Source: Owenia fusiformis
Taxonomy: Eukaryota; Annelida; Polychaeta; Sabellida; Oweniidae
Direction of reading: 5' to 3'
NCBI GenBank assembly: GCA_903813345.2
Contig: CAIIXF020000011.1
Location: 35,560,166-35,624,165, forward strand
Length of the DNA: 64,000 bases
The notes beneath the pieces are model-generated. The model did not search any database. It saw nothing but the letters and a program-made list of their open reading frames with translations, and was not told where the DNA came from. The translations under genes were made by a program, and so were the position numbers. Shown here one piece after another: positions 1 through 11,073 of this stretch. How positions within the stretch are numbered: position 1 is the first letter of the stretch; each line of letters opens with the position of its first letter.

Positions 1-1389
1 TTGTGAGAATATATCGTCAGGAATTCATCCTTGTTTTGAAACAACCAAAACTACATGTATTTAAAGATTGGTAATTTTATTCCATAAAAATGTGTTTCAT
101 GTCTATTAATCAATCAATATTGCAATTATCTCAATCGATAAAGTTTTCTTTAATGATTGGAAATAAATAATGTTGTTAAGTTAAAGGCAGAATCTGATCT
201 ATAGGGGGTGACAAAATTACAAGCAACATGTATAATTGACCTTATTTTAGAAAATAGACATGACAAGGAATGACATGAGACAAAAATTGAAACAATTTTT
301 TGTTTGGCCTGCTCACTATATCTGATTCTCTCTTTAAGTATAAGTTTGTACTTTTTAACATGGGCTTTCAAGAGTACACGAAATGTCAAGGTCACTTTCT
401 ACCAGTCTATGCATAGCTGAAACAGGACACATAACGCCATTTTCTTTAAAAGTACTTTAATTTCGAGGTCTGTATATATAGTTATTAATAGAATTTTATG
501 TCAACATGTCTCTGTTTTCGTTATTGACCTTCTTGAAATCTGAGCCGCCAATGTAAAGCGAATATTCCCTGAAAGTGTTGAGAATTGAAAGGCATAAGTG
601 GTAAACACATGGGAAATGGATTTATATTAGGCTAATCTGGGATTATTCACCTAGTGAATGAATAGGCTCATATAAGTTTCAGTTCTCGATCCAATGACAA
701 ATGAAAATACAGTTCAGAATTTATCAATACACAGTGGGTTTAAAGAATCCCGAAAGATTAATATTGACGTTTTTCTTAAGAATTTCAATGTCTGTAAATG
801 GATTTTATTCGCTTGAGGAAATATTTAGGATTTCTATTTAAATTGATAACACGATCCAATAACTTTGCTTCATGGGATGTTTGATCGGGGTAATTCAATT
901 ATAGAGACTTTTAGAAAATTCCACAAAAAGAGACCCCCATGGTGTTCTCTTAGGAACTATTGTAATCAACTCTGGAACTGGTATGAAGAAAGCACTAATT
1001 AAAAGTGGAACATTACTTTAAAACATAGAACTAACAGAGAAAGTAATATATAAAAAACATGGGGCAGAGGTAAGAATTGTGTAAATAAATAATTTCGATT
1101 ATTCTGTTACTCATATAGGCTAGAATGGTTCTGTTAGTGCGAGCCACTGAAGAAAATTCCTCGTGATTCCAGGTGTAACTGATGTAGGGATATTGAACCA
1201 TGTGAATATTCGACTTTGATTCTTGCAAGTCATTTTATCAATAAAATTATTGACTATGCTGTAATAAATAATCTATTTTCCAGACAAAACATAAAGATAG
1301 AGCTTGATGTGCTGCTACTAAGTTGACGGTCAGTATCCCAAATGGTACAGACTACATAGTTTCACCAATTGACTTTCGCACAACCAGAA
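1..1389. other. AT-rich non-coding stretch upstream of first gene
   Basis: No convincing coding exon, RNA gene or repeat was seen. The only open frames are short and look random. A pyrimidine-rich stretch ending in ttttccag at about 1276-1283 could be a splice acceptor for the exon that carries the gene starting at 1390, which would make 1284-1389 its 5' untranslated part. An in-frame TAG at 1357-1359 shows that the protein does not extend further upstream in this exon. Confidence 0.5.
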
Positions 1390-2622
1390 ATGTCGACTGC
1401 AATAGAAAAACTACGGGTTGATGGAAACGTCTTTCAAACAAAGACAACGAGAAACGAATCCAAACCTCTCAATTTGCCAAGAGCTCCCGAAATGAATTCA
1501 AATCTCGTGTTCAATGCCGGATACAATGTTATGCCAAGTAATTGTGGAAATATTCAAACTAGAATCGAACTGGAAGCCATTTTGAAGCAAAAGAGTCCGA
1601 GGTCTTCATCATCCAAAGCTACACCAGTGGCCAAAAAGATGGATTACTTGTCACGCGTAAAGGACTCAAACCGGGGTCTTTCATCAATGGATATTGATCA
1701 AAATGTGAGCAGAATGCCAACGATTAATTTCCAGTTGCATGGCCAAAGGGTCAGGGCCCAAAGTGCCCCAGAACCAATCACATTTCTCCCAGAAGTCATA
1801 TCTGAAGAGAGAAGAGTCAGGAGACAACGTGAAAAAGAAATGAAGGAATTGCACAATAAACGTGCAAGAGTGAAAAACAATGAACGCCCAAAGACCGATC
1901 ATCCCAAAGGAGACCAGCTGTATTTACCATCATTGAATTTTGGATCAGTCGGTACATCTAGATTTCCTGATTTTGACGATGGTGGCATTGACGGCAGGCG
2001 GTTATTTTCACCGTTTCGTATTCCTTCACCATATATTACTGATTTGGAGTATTTCGATTTCGCGGACACATCAGAATATATGTTTCCGCAAAGAAAAGCA
2101 AAACGAGCCCCGAGCACAGTGGATAAAAACAACAATGCACTCAACCTACAAGACTTGGATCTTTGCTTAAATATTAAGAACGAAGCTGAGATAAAAGGTT
2201 CCCGCCAAAATCTAACATTCGACGAAATTCGATTGAATCATGATGGTCAATTTATGCATTATCCAGTGACTCCAAACAATCCATATCGGAATATTAAATC
2301 ACAGCAAAAGAAAAAGCGACCATTCCAATTCAACTCACTGGACAGCTATTTGAATTTTAATAAAGCTCTCCAAGAAAATGATACTAATAAGGTGCGGTCC
2401 CCACCTATGAAATCCATCGAGGGGCAAGCCTTCTCGGATACCCTATTACTCCAGATGATGTTTGAACTGAATAGACCAGCAACGGTTGACGTTGATGACC
2501 CGACTACTCCTTTAGCAAGAACATCAAAGGTCACACCACGCACTCCAAGATACAGTAAACCAAACACAAATACTGCAAATACTCCCAAAAGCGCCATGAA
2601 AAAACAGAACCAAACATTGTAA
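1390..2622 (+). CDS. Unrecognised disordered protein, single coding exon
   Basis: An open frame of 410 codons ends in TAA. The first ATG is at 1390; the frame is open from 1360 but has no earlier ATG, and TAG lies at 1357. I do not recognise the family. The protein is rich in Ser, Pro, Asn, Lys and Arg, with no signal peptide or membrane helix. A charged Glu/Arg/Lys stretch at about residues 140-165 could be a short helix or nuclear signal. An acidic-aromatic patch (YITDLEYFDF) lies near residue 220. The C terminus has several Thr-Pro and Ser-Pro sites (TPRTP, NTPKS), typical of kinase-regulated disordered proteins. Its length without stops in AT-rich DNA and its continuous amino-acid bias support a real gene. 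It may be the last exon of a spliced gene. It converges on the minus-strand gene ending at 3659. Function unknown. Confidence 0.6.
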   Translation: MSTAIEKLRVDGNVFQTKTTRNESKPLNLPRAPEMNSNLVFNAGYNVMPSNCGNIQTRIELEAILKQKSPRSSSSKATPVAKKMDYLSRVKDSNRGLSSMDIDQNVSRMPTINFQLHGQRVRAQSAPEPITFLPEVISEERRVRRQREKEMKELHNKRARVKNNERPKTDHPKGDQLYLPSLNFGSVGTSRFPDFDDGGIDGRRLFSPFRIPSPYITDLEYFDFADTSEYMFPQRKAKRAPSTVDKNNNALNLQDLDLCLNIKNEAEIKGSRQNLTFDEIRLNHDGQFMHYPVTPNNPYRNIKSQQKKKRPFQFNSLDSYLNFNKALQENDTNKVRSPPMKSIEGQAFSDTLLLQMMFELNRPATVDVDDPTTPLARTSKVTPRTPRYSKPNTNTANTPKSAMKKQNQTL

Positions 2623-2880
2623 AAAACAGTCTTTAAGAAATGGTTCGTCATGCCCCATGTTTAAATGTATCATGGGCTTTCAAAAGATTGAATGCCCTGA
2701 TGGATGTATTGAGGAGTCACCTCAAGTCGAACCATCACCTTGGGTTGTGTATGAGACTACACTATTATTGTTCTACACTGTATTGCCAAACTTTTTATTT
2801 GTTGTAATATGAAGCTTCGATTGCGAAGTAATTAAATTAAATCCGTCATCATTTGTTGAGAAATACAAGACTGCAAGATC

Positions 2881-2892
2881 TGAAATAAATAA
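2881..2892 (+). promoter_or_regulatory. Candidate polyadenylation signal
   Basis: gaaataaataag contains AATAAA about 260 bases after the stop of the 1390-2622 gene. It is the first good signal downstream, so it is the likely 3' end. Further AATAAA hexamers occur in every unit of the 28-bp array that starts at 3070. Confidence 0.4.
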
Positions 2893-3069
2893 GATGTATT
2901 ATAATGACTTTATTAAAAAGTTATGCAACTATTTCAATGTAGTACAGAGACCACATTGTCGGATGCACAACCAATGCTTTTCTTAGATTACAAAGCATTA
3001 GATGAGACTGATAAATCAGAATGTAGAGCTCCAAGCAAAGTCAGAATCGTGACAGTAATTACAAGTTAC

Positions 3070-3447
3070 AACCCCTCCATAAGTAAATAAACATACACTC
3101 CCCTCCATAAGTAAATAAACATACACTCCCCTCCATAAGTAAATAAACATACACTCCCCTCCATAAGTAAATAAACATACACTCCCCTCCATAAGTAAAT
3201 AAACATACACTCCCCTCCATAAGTAAATAAACATACACTCCCCTCCATAAGTAAATAAACATACACTCCCCTCCATAAGTAAATAAACATACACTCCCCT
3301 CCATAAGTAAATAAACATACACTCCCCTCCATAAGTAAATAAACATACACTCCCCTCCATAAGTAAATAAACATACACTCCCCTCCATAAGTAAGTAAAC
3401 ATACACTCCCCTCCATAAGTAAATAAACATACACTCCCCTCCATAAG
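3070..3447. repeat. 28-bp minisatellite, about 14 copies, derived from a MITE end
   Basis: The unit reads actcccctccataag followed by taaataaacatac (28 bases). Copies are almost identical; one has gtaagtaaac in place of gtaaataaac. The core acactcccctccataag equals the terminal inverted repeat of the MITE family at 3427-3653 and 6296-6493, and the last unit runs directly into that element. The array therefore seems to have grown from a transposon end plus its flank. Each unit has AATAAA on the plus strand. Open frames on the minus strand through the array are an effect of the repeat and not genes. Confidence 0.9.
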
Positions 3448-3653
3448 TTTGGTAACCGCAAGTCGCCGGAAATGGATCGTGTGTTCTGGCCTTTTCATGT
3501 TTATCAATTTTTGTTTTGCAAAAAAATCATCAGTCATACATTTCCGAACTATTGTTACAAGGGAACTAAATAAAGATTCAAACGTTAACAAGCTTTCATA
3601 ATATGCTATCAAATGAGACTCTCGACTGCCAAACTTATGGATTGGAGTGTATG
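3427..3653. mobile_element. MITE, family A, copy 1
   Basis: The left end acactcccctccataagttt and the right end, whose complement is acactccaatccataagttt, form inverted termini of about 20 bases around some 225 bp without coding capacity. The interior matches the copy at 6296-6493 (for example ccgaactattgt followed by a run with attcaaac). It lies just downstream of the stop of the minus-strand membrane-protein gene, and its left terminus is fused to the 28-bp array. Confidence 0.75.
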
Positions 3654-3658
3654 TTTAT

Positions 3659-6600
3659 TTACACGTCAGAAGTGTCTCTATTTACAGCCCATGTCAAATG
3701 TAGATCATTCACAGAATGTCCCCGATGCATATTATCAACACTGGGATATTCCGATATATTCTGATGGTATGTCGTCAGCGGAACAACGATAGAATTCAAA
3801 CTTTTTGCCCTATGAATCCCATATATGGGCACTGATATGTCCCGATATGATGTCCCGTTGCTCAGTGAACCATCCCATATATGTCGATGAATTTGTGTCG
3901 TGGTAAAGTCATTTGCTCGGTTGTAAAAGTTTCGCCTTGTAGTTTCAATTTCCCTTGGACCTGTCTTACTATTAACTTTAGATTCATAAGATAAATTTTC
4001 AATACTTCTACGTTTGTCAAAGTATCCTATATGACCTGAGTTCTGTATATTATCAACCAGTTGTTCAATTAACGTATCAGCTGTTTCAACAAAACGATCA
4101 TCTGCGTGATCCTTTTTGGGGTCAATTTGTTTCAGGTTCCTATCACCACCCATGGCTGCACTGTCATCCCGATTTTGCATTTCTCCTCGTTTCCTATCGC
4201 ATTTTATGGCGTCTGATCTGTCACTGCCCTTGTGTCCTTTGAACCATTCTGGGTTTTGTCTCAGAATACTTTGATCATTGACAGTGTTATCATTGTTGTC
4301 AAATTCAAAACCTCTGTTCACCATGTCGGTATCTTCCCTTACTGCGTTGTTAATGTTTGCAATATTTAAAAGACTGTCTGCACTTTTAAGTATATCAATT
4401 GTCTTTCTTCGAACATGTTTTGTTCTTTTGGTATCCTTTTCACTGGCATTCGATTTCTTCGCAATTTTGGGCTTGCTGTACACTCCAGGTATGTTTTGTT
4501 TATCAACTTCTGCTATAACATTATTTGTGTCAGGTTTTGGCGATATTGGAGTAGTTGTGGTGACATTATCAATCATTATTGCCGATTCATGATTGACTTC
4601 GCTGGCCACTGATTGGGTAATCATCAACGATTGGTTTTCTGCTTCGTCAGAGTCCACAAGTCTAGAGTTTTTTGAGACTTCATTTTTGATTCTTGGTGGT
4701 AATTCAGGTTTATCTTCATAGTGATTGGCAATGGCATCGTTTTGATCACTATCTCTTGGAATGTTGTTATTTCCTTCATTTTGAAACGGATAAGATTTGT
4801 CCTCAACTGTTGCAAGGTCATTAACGAATGCGATGTTTTCATAAATGTGATCTTTACTACAATTCGTGGTTTTAGCATTCTGGCTTTGCGGTACTGTCTT
4901 GCTATGATCTCTGAACGGCACACTTATTTCACTTGGTATCACATCATCATCTCGGATACTACCATTTGATTCACACAGCGCTAGTCCAGTTTCATCTTTC
5001 TCTCTCTTATTGTATGCTGATTCATTGATATGTTCATTTGGCAGAGTTTCCTTTATTTGTCCATTTGGTTCAGGTATTGGTGAATCGTGGCTTGTTTGTA
5101 CGCTGTTACAGTGCGTTTCCGTGGAGTCCTGTGGTGAGGATTGTTGAATAGATCGCAGGTCTTTATTTGTAATATGCCTTGTATTGTCTTCAACTCTGTC
5201 TGGGGATTTGCTTGTATTGTCCCGTTGACAACTGGCATTGTTGCTCTTATCAGCAGGCGGAGGAGTGGTTAAGTCTGGTGCCTGCAAAGATAAAATGAAA
5301 AAAATGTATATAGTTATTACACTGAACTGAACTGGGAAATAGAAACACCGAAACACAACACAGTCATGATACGCCCGACTGATATACCTTATTAAGATAT
5401 CTGCTGGATCTGGTATTGTTTCAGTGACAAAATCATTCTTGGAAGTTATTACTGTAATTAAGTTGCCGGATGAACAATAAAGGCTGAATACACTTCCCTC
5501 CATAAGTTTAGCAATCGGAAGCAGTTTTCACTGGACAGCATATCAAAGTCTGGCAATGTTTGAATCGTAATTTTGTTCCTTATCACAATAATTCGGATAT
5601 TAATGACCAATATGATGATTTCTTTAAATCGCGAACATAGACAGGTTTTGATATGTAATGCAAAATGCATAAAGTTAAACTTATTAAGGAAAGTGTATTC
5701 ACACATTTGTTGGGACAAATCTCCCGATGATAGCGCTCTTGAATCTCGCAAAATCATATTCCATACCCGTTCGGGAGGTTTGGGTGACCTTCCAACCTGT
5801 GCTTGAACGGGAACTGTTTCCACGACCTCTGTGTAGCGAGGTGGATCGGTTCCAAGGAACGTAGTGTATCCACTAGGTTGCGCTTGGGACGTAAACCCAG
5901 AACCAATTTCTCCAACACACTGCTGGGTCAGTTGAAAGTCTAGAGGGAAATGAAGAACGCAGAAGTATTAGTACTCCTACAGTTTATCTAGTATTTAATT
6001 AAATATTTAACTATACAATACATGTTAACAGTCACTCGCAAGTTGCCATCTCTCAAACTTCATTTTCCGCCAGTGGTTTCAGATGAATATATGTATTTTA
6101 CTTTTTTAATATCCAAATATACCCAAAGCCCTAAAACTAATTCAACGCACCATGGCCTTCGTGTATTTGTGACATTAAACCCATTGGTATTGGGCCAGGA
6201 TGACTGTTCTGTATCGGCTGGTTCGGTTGTCGGGCCCGCTTCTTCTGGCGACATTTCCTCACCTGGAACAGAAAGTCTAAATGTTCATTATTGGTACACC
6301 CCCTCCATAAGTTTAGCAATCGGAATTCCCTTTTGGCTTACTTATCAACGCGGCTATGTTGACTAAAGTGTTAACATTTTCGGATTAAATAAATTGCCGA
6401 ACTATTGTAATCGAGGAACCTATTCAAACATTGACAGTCTGGTATGTTATCCAATGAAAACTTCAAGATACCAAACTTATGGAGGGGAGTGTAGGCTATT
6501 ATTAAGTATAGGCCCATTCCAATCTTTAGAGAATCAAATGCTGATTACCGTGTAAATGATGACCGGAATGATGATGATCACCCAGAGGACCAACAAGCTG

Positions 6601-7691
6601 ATAATGAGGATAACAGTGACTGGTGGTCCAGATGGAGACTCTGAAATAAGTCAACACAATCACATCACTGGAGTTCATTGAATACGTCACTTCATTATCA
6701 CTAGGTGTATATACCATTCAGCATTATCATGCTAGTGTCAGTGGACGAATTTGATGGGAACCCCGTCCTCTCTGAGTTCGGAAGCGCTGCGAGACGATCA
6801 TTAGCGTGCGTATAAGCTTACTGTCATTTCCAAGCGTTGACTGCATATATGGACAAACACCACTGACCATTGACTTAACGTGGGGATAATATCAGGTATG
6901 ATCGAATCGTATGATCGAATCTCAACAAATAGATGACTCCTGTTGGAAAGTATTACTAGAATCCATTTTCGAAAGTTAAAATATGGGTTCTTAAACTGGG
7001 CGCTAAAGCTTACTAAGGCCTTTTTGAAATGTTTGTTAAGTACTAGTTTGTGTATCAGTATGTCCAGAATGATTAAACAACTTAGTCTAGAGAAGAACAC
7101 ATTTGGTTAGAACCCAAACTACATGATCGGTTCCAAAGTAGAATTATATTAGCCTACCACAGTTCCATTCATCCGAGTTGTCAAGGCAGGCTTTTCGTCC
7201 GTTGCATCTCTCATTTGCAGGGATGCAAAATCCGTCGTTGCATTTAAACTCTTCACGCATGCAAGGTGGTCGAATCAATCCTAAAACAAATCAGACAAAA
7301 CCAGATATCCGAGGTGAGGTCAAAACACAGTTTGCAACGTTACTAATTCAACTGTTTAATTTGTATGAAAACGCGATACATTTTAGTGTTTGACCTGAGA
7401 AACAAAAGCAAAAAGGTAACTGATTCAACACCGGGCTTCAACTATGTGCGTTTAACGTTTTTATGTAGTAAAATGGTTAAAAGCGAAAGAAATGAGGGGA
7501 GGGGGTACCACATTGTAAGGTATTCTTCTTATATTTACCATTGCAAAAATCGCCAGCATTGATACAGTTCACCCTCCCTGAACATATTTCATGACGGGGC
7601 TCACAACGCACATAAGCCCCGTTATGACATGGTTTTTCCCCAACTGGACAGTTCAGGCTCATCACTGGAGTTCGCCAGACAAGGTTGTGTC
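3659..7691 (-). CDS. Single-pass membrane protein: two LDLa modules, TM helix, PPxY tail (5' incomplete)
   Basis: Six exons with compatible phases, in transcript order: 7691-7539, 7280-7158, 6640-6549, 6262-6151, 5939-5767, 5281-3659 (TAA 3661-3659). Exon one has six cysteines in LDL-receptor class A spacing but lacks the acidic calcium-binding end. The next has a canonical module (CNDGFCI, then LDNSDEWNC). The third gives a hydrophobic helix (VTVILIISLLVLWVIIIIPV), followed at once by basic VRKCRQKKRAR, so the tail is cytoplasmic. The fifth has PPRY, a PPxY ligand for WW-domain proteins such as NEDD4 ligases. The last codes about 540 polar, Asn/Asp/Ser-rich residues. LDLRAD3 and LDLRAD4 share LDLa-TM-PPxY order, but the long tail differs and I do not assign orthology. 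The signal-peptide exon was not found. The donor of the 5939-5767 exon was chosen by phase. Confidence 0.65.
5487..5605. mobile_element. Partial MITE of family A
   Basis: cacttccctccataagttt, then sequence resembling the reverse complement of the right half of the 6296-6493 copy (tcaatgtttgaat-like and caataattcgg-like blocks). It is one end only, in opposite orientation, in the intron between the last two exons of the membrane-protein gene. Confidence 0.55.
6296..6493. mobile_element. MITE, family A, copy 2
   Basis: Begins acaccccctccataagttt and ends aaacttatggaggggagtgt, which are inverted repeats of about 20 bases. It is roughly 198 bp, non-coding, and lies in the intron between the TM exon (6640-6549) and the next exon (6262-6151). 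The clean ends make this the best reference copy of the family in the window. Confidence 0.8.
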
Positions 7692-8600
7692 CTGGAATAA
7701 AGATAAGAGTTTGTGCTTGATATGAGGGCATAACAATTCAGTGAAGTTACACGTGACGAAAGCGAATACCCTGAGCCTAGGCACGGATTACAGTCTTATA
7801 CCACGGACGGATCCAAGGGAACTTGATCATACACAGCCTAGGACAGGTTTTCCAGTACTGAAAAGCTACATACATTCTGTGCCGTCATGCTGTGTGCCTA
7901 TGCAATCTGCGATCTCAGTGATATACCAAGGCGATATGCGATTCTCTGTTATTTTGCATAAAATCGCTGACGAGAACAAAAAGCTCTTACTGTACATACA
8001 TTTTACATTAACATTTATTCTCTTCTGGCTTCTAAGATAACCCACATATCGAAATAAATATATCTCGAATCCTTTATTCGTTCTTTATCCAACTTGACCT
8101 TAAATTATAAAAAAAAATGGAAATGTTTTTATGAGCAGTATTGTATCTTAGTATTTGAAAGAAAGTATATATTTCGTTTACTTACCACCCGAAGCTTCTT
8201 ATTTCTTCGTATCCTGTGTCGCAACCAGTATTGATTTTATAAAAGTGCGGGCTTCCAATAACCAACTTTAGTGTAAGGTAAAAACATTCAGAATCTTTAC
8301 TCTCATTCAAAATTATTTTAATCTAAAATACAACTTTAGAATCATTAGAATGCAATTTTAATACCAAAATCACTATCTTATACTAATTTGAGGACATATT
8401 CAAGTAGATATGCACCGATTTTATCAACATAAATTAGATAGTTGTCATTGACGCAAATAATGAAAAATACAAATTGTGTACATATGCAATGTGTATATTG
8501 AGTTATGAGTTGAACTATTTCATTTCATTGAAATTGTATATTCGAACTAAAAGTGTCCTCAGTCTTCTAAAAAGAGGATCTGCCGATCTGATTATTTCTC
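7692..8600. other. Upstream of the LDLa gene; possible extra 5' exon
   Basis: No complete exon could be placed. On the minus strand a good donor (gtaagt) follows 8186, and the sequence before it reads open as GCDTGYEEIRSFG. Its phase does not join to the 7691 exon without a stop, so an intermediate exon would be needed. The start and signal peptide of the membrane-protein gene should lie here or further to the right. Confidence 0.3.
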
Positions 8601-8605
8601 TTGTA

Positions 8606-9055
8606 CAGGAAAACCTGTATATCCGAACACCTGGCTAATCCGATCACCTTCCAATCCAAACACGTTTTCAAGTCCCATTTTTCCTCCCATGCTGTAAAAC
8701 CTTGAAATGTGAACACCTCCTAATTCGAACGATGAACACTCATACAGGGTGAGCCAAAAAGTAACCTAAATAAATCTCGATGACAGTCATCCGATCTGGG
8801 TTTTAAGTCTATTTTGAACACTTTTCACAAAATATCATGTTTCTTACGAAATTGCATAACTAAATTCATTTGAATCAGATTTTGGAATGCCATAAAGCTA
8901 TGTGGCCATTAATTAGAAACATTGATATTCGTTGAGAATATGTTGTCATTTCAAATCCGGAATCTTGCGAATGCAAGAACATCGAAATCCGAACACCTCC
9001 TAAACCGAACTCTTTTATCCAGTTCCAATGGCGTTCGGATTAGACAGATTTTACT
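8606..9055. mobile_element. Degenerate pogo/Tigger-like non-autonomous element
   Basis: Left end caggaaaacctgtatatccg with nearby ccgaacacc and ccgatcacc motifs; right side gcgttcggattagacagatt followed by ttac. The two ends are imperfect inverted repeats of the type acagtaaaacctg..caggttttactgt. A separate terminus-like piece (acagggtgagccaaaaagta) lies at 8744-8763. No transposase remains. Single-end relics of the same family occur elsewhere in the window. Confidence 0.45.
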
Positions 9056-9260
9056 TGATGCAGATAACACTATTCACACTGCCAAATTGTTCTATCGATT
9101 CAATAACTTTGTCAGGCATAAAACGACAGTAGACATTTTGATGAAAATATGAGCACTTGACGTCCTTAGAGTTAAACGTAGATTTTGATATTGGTATTTT
9201 CAATGATTCTTGACATTTAAACTATTTTAAGGTGGCACTGAACTTGCATATTGGTTAATA

Positions 9261-9911
9261 TACAGGGTGTCCCGAAAGTATGCCCCCCCCCCCTAGGCAA
9301 ACATATACCAGTGTCGTCATAGTATGTGACATATATCATTTTAAAGCTTATCCAAAGTTACATTGATTCGCCAAGTATCATGGTTCAACTCGCAAATGTG
9401 AAAAAATTACAGGCATTTCAAAAGTTAGTGTTCGGTCAAAATTACTGTAAGTTATTTTACACCAAATCACTCGTCAATATGTCCTCCAGGGCCATCTTAA
9501 CAGCAACAATTCTCGAGTCAGATGGATATTGAGTTGGAAAAAGAGAACTGTGAGGGTAGAAACTCTAAGGAAACTCTTCTAAAGTCCCTTAACAGGTGTT
9601 AAGAGGGTTATAAGATTCCGCATCCCTATTTGAAGGGCTTTTAAGGTCATATCTGAAAATAATTGCTGCAGTTAACATGGCCAAGGAGGGACACATTGAC
9701 TAGTAATGTGGTGTAAAATTGAACTTTATTTTGACAAAACACTAACTTTTAAAATGACTGTAACTTTCTCCCATTTGGGAGTTAAACCATGATACTTGGC
9801 AAATCAATGTAACTTTGGATAAGCTTTAAACTGATATATGACACATACTATGAGGAGAATGGAATATGTCTGCCTAAGGGGGGGGGGGGCATACTTTCGG
9901 GACACCCTGTA
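9261..9911. mobile_element. Mariner-type foldback MITE with TA target duplication
   Basis: The left end tacagggtgtcccgaaagta then tgc and ten C is matched at the right by ten G, gcatactttcgggacaccct then gta, a perfect 32-base inverted repeat including the flanking TA. Homology between arms continues inward for about 200 bases in diverged form (aaagttacattgattcgcc against ggcaaatcaatgtaacttt; the aaaagttagtg blocks). TA duplication and CAGGGTG-type ends are typical of Tc1/mariner relatives. No transposase is present. Confidence 0.85.
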
Positions 9912-11073
9912 CACCAATAATGATGACAAAATGCAATGTCAAAACGGATAGAGCCAACAATACACTTTTTCTGAGGAATGAATTTGAAATGCAAAAATGT
10001 CTCAATATATGACGAGAATATGTACGAAGGACCTTTTCACTACTTGTCATGATAGCCAATGACCTCACCAGTCTGCCCTTGAATCTGTGAAAATTGAGTT
10101 GGAAGAATAAGCACTTGGAATGTTGATGATGGGACTTAGTGGCACCTGCCCATCCATCAAGCAGCACAAGACACCTATATTGGCTATATACATAGGTCTT
10201 TTAAAAAGTGCGATAAAAACTCCAAAAACATTTTTAGTTTCTAACTCATTTTATTTGCATTCATATTATGTACGAAATGTGAAAAATGATATATACAAAA
10301 TTAATTTTGTACAGTTCTTTGACAATAATAATGAGATGATTTTTATGAATTCGTATCAGCATTTATATCATAATGACAAAGGTATACAAAAGACAATGTC
10401 ATTACAGTACATCATATAAATAAAATACAGTAAAACCTGTTAGTGAAATACCTCAAGGGTGAAAGCTTTGGCAGGCCCTGAAGGTGTTCAATGTAAGCAA
10501 GGTTTTACAGTAGATTCATGCATTCACACACAACACAAAAATAGCATGGTTTTCAGTCAGACTTCTGCCTGGTTGTTCAAATGACTTACATTACAAAGGA
10601 CACAATCTTATTGATTCCTTAAATGGACATGTTTCCAGGTAATTACCTTAAATGGACATATTTCCAGGTAATTACCTTATATGGACATTTTTGGAGGTAA
10701 TAACAGGTCCTCCTGAAACATGACTCAACATAAGAATATAAGAGGGAAATACTGAAGATTAAGAGATTATAAGTTTCCTATTTTGGCAATCCGTAAGAAA
10801 TGTAGCAAGAATTATGGTTGACACTTTTACTCATTTAAGACTCAGTTGAACATTTGTCTGATGTGAAATAACCAAGAAAATGTTCCAATATGATCTATCC
10901 ATAGAAGGTCCATTACATAAAACAGCACTGCAATTATTGTGTACAAAGGGGTTTCTCTCATATCATATGCTCACTTCAATGATGAGCCAGATTCTAACTT
11001 GAGAGATATGATGACGCTATAATGCGAGGTATTATCAGATAATTTAGTTCCAGGAAATATTGACCCTGTATAT
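9912..11073. other. Intergenic region downstream of CCT8
   Basis: No gene recognised. It contains a pogo/Tigger-like end near 10430 (cagtaaaacctgttagtgaa) with its inverse near 10500 (ggttttacagt), making a small degraded element of about 80 bp, and a three-unit repeat near 10617-10700. The 3' untranslated part of CCT8 runs leftwards from 11073; a minus-strand AATAAA at 10255-10250 is one candidate end. Confidence 0.4.
10617..10705. repeat. Short tandem repeat, about 3 units of 33 bp
   Basis: ccttaaatggacat plus a t/a-varied core and tccaggtaatta repeats three times, the last unit diverged (ttatatggacatttttggag). It is a small imperfect minisatellite with no coding meaning seen. Confidence 0.7.

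Noticed and set aside
3070-3447. CRISPR-like regular repeats
   Set aside because: Head-to-tail units without distinct spacers in a eukaryotic context; a plain minisatellite.
3016-3612. Minus-strand open frames of 123-198 codons with repeated MEGSVCLFTYGGEC-type units
   Set aside because: They are readings of the 28-bp minisatellite; all three frames are open because the unit lacks stops. No codon bias or splice context.
8186-8262. Extra upstream exon of the LDLa gene (GCDTGYEEIRSFG before a gtaagt donor)
   Set aside because: Its phase gives a stop when joined to the 7691 exon; would need an unseen middle exon. Left as a weak possibility only.
9326-9532. 68-codon plus-strand frame inside the mariner foldback
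   Set aside because: Lies in the arm of a non-autonomous element, with no transposase motif.
10120-10419. 99-codon plus-strand frame downstream of CCT8
   Set aside because: AT-rich composition, no similarity recognised and no splice or promoter context.
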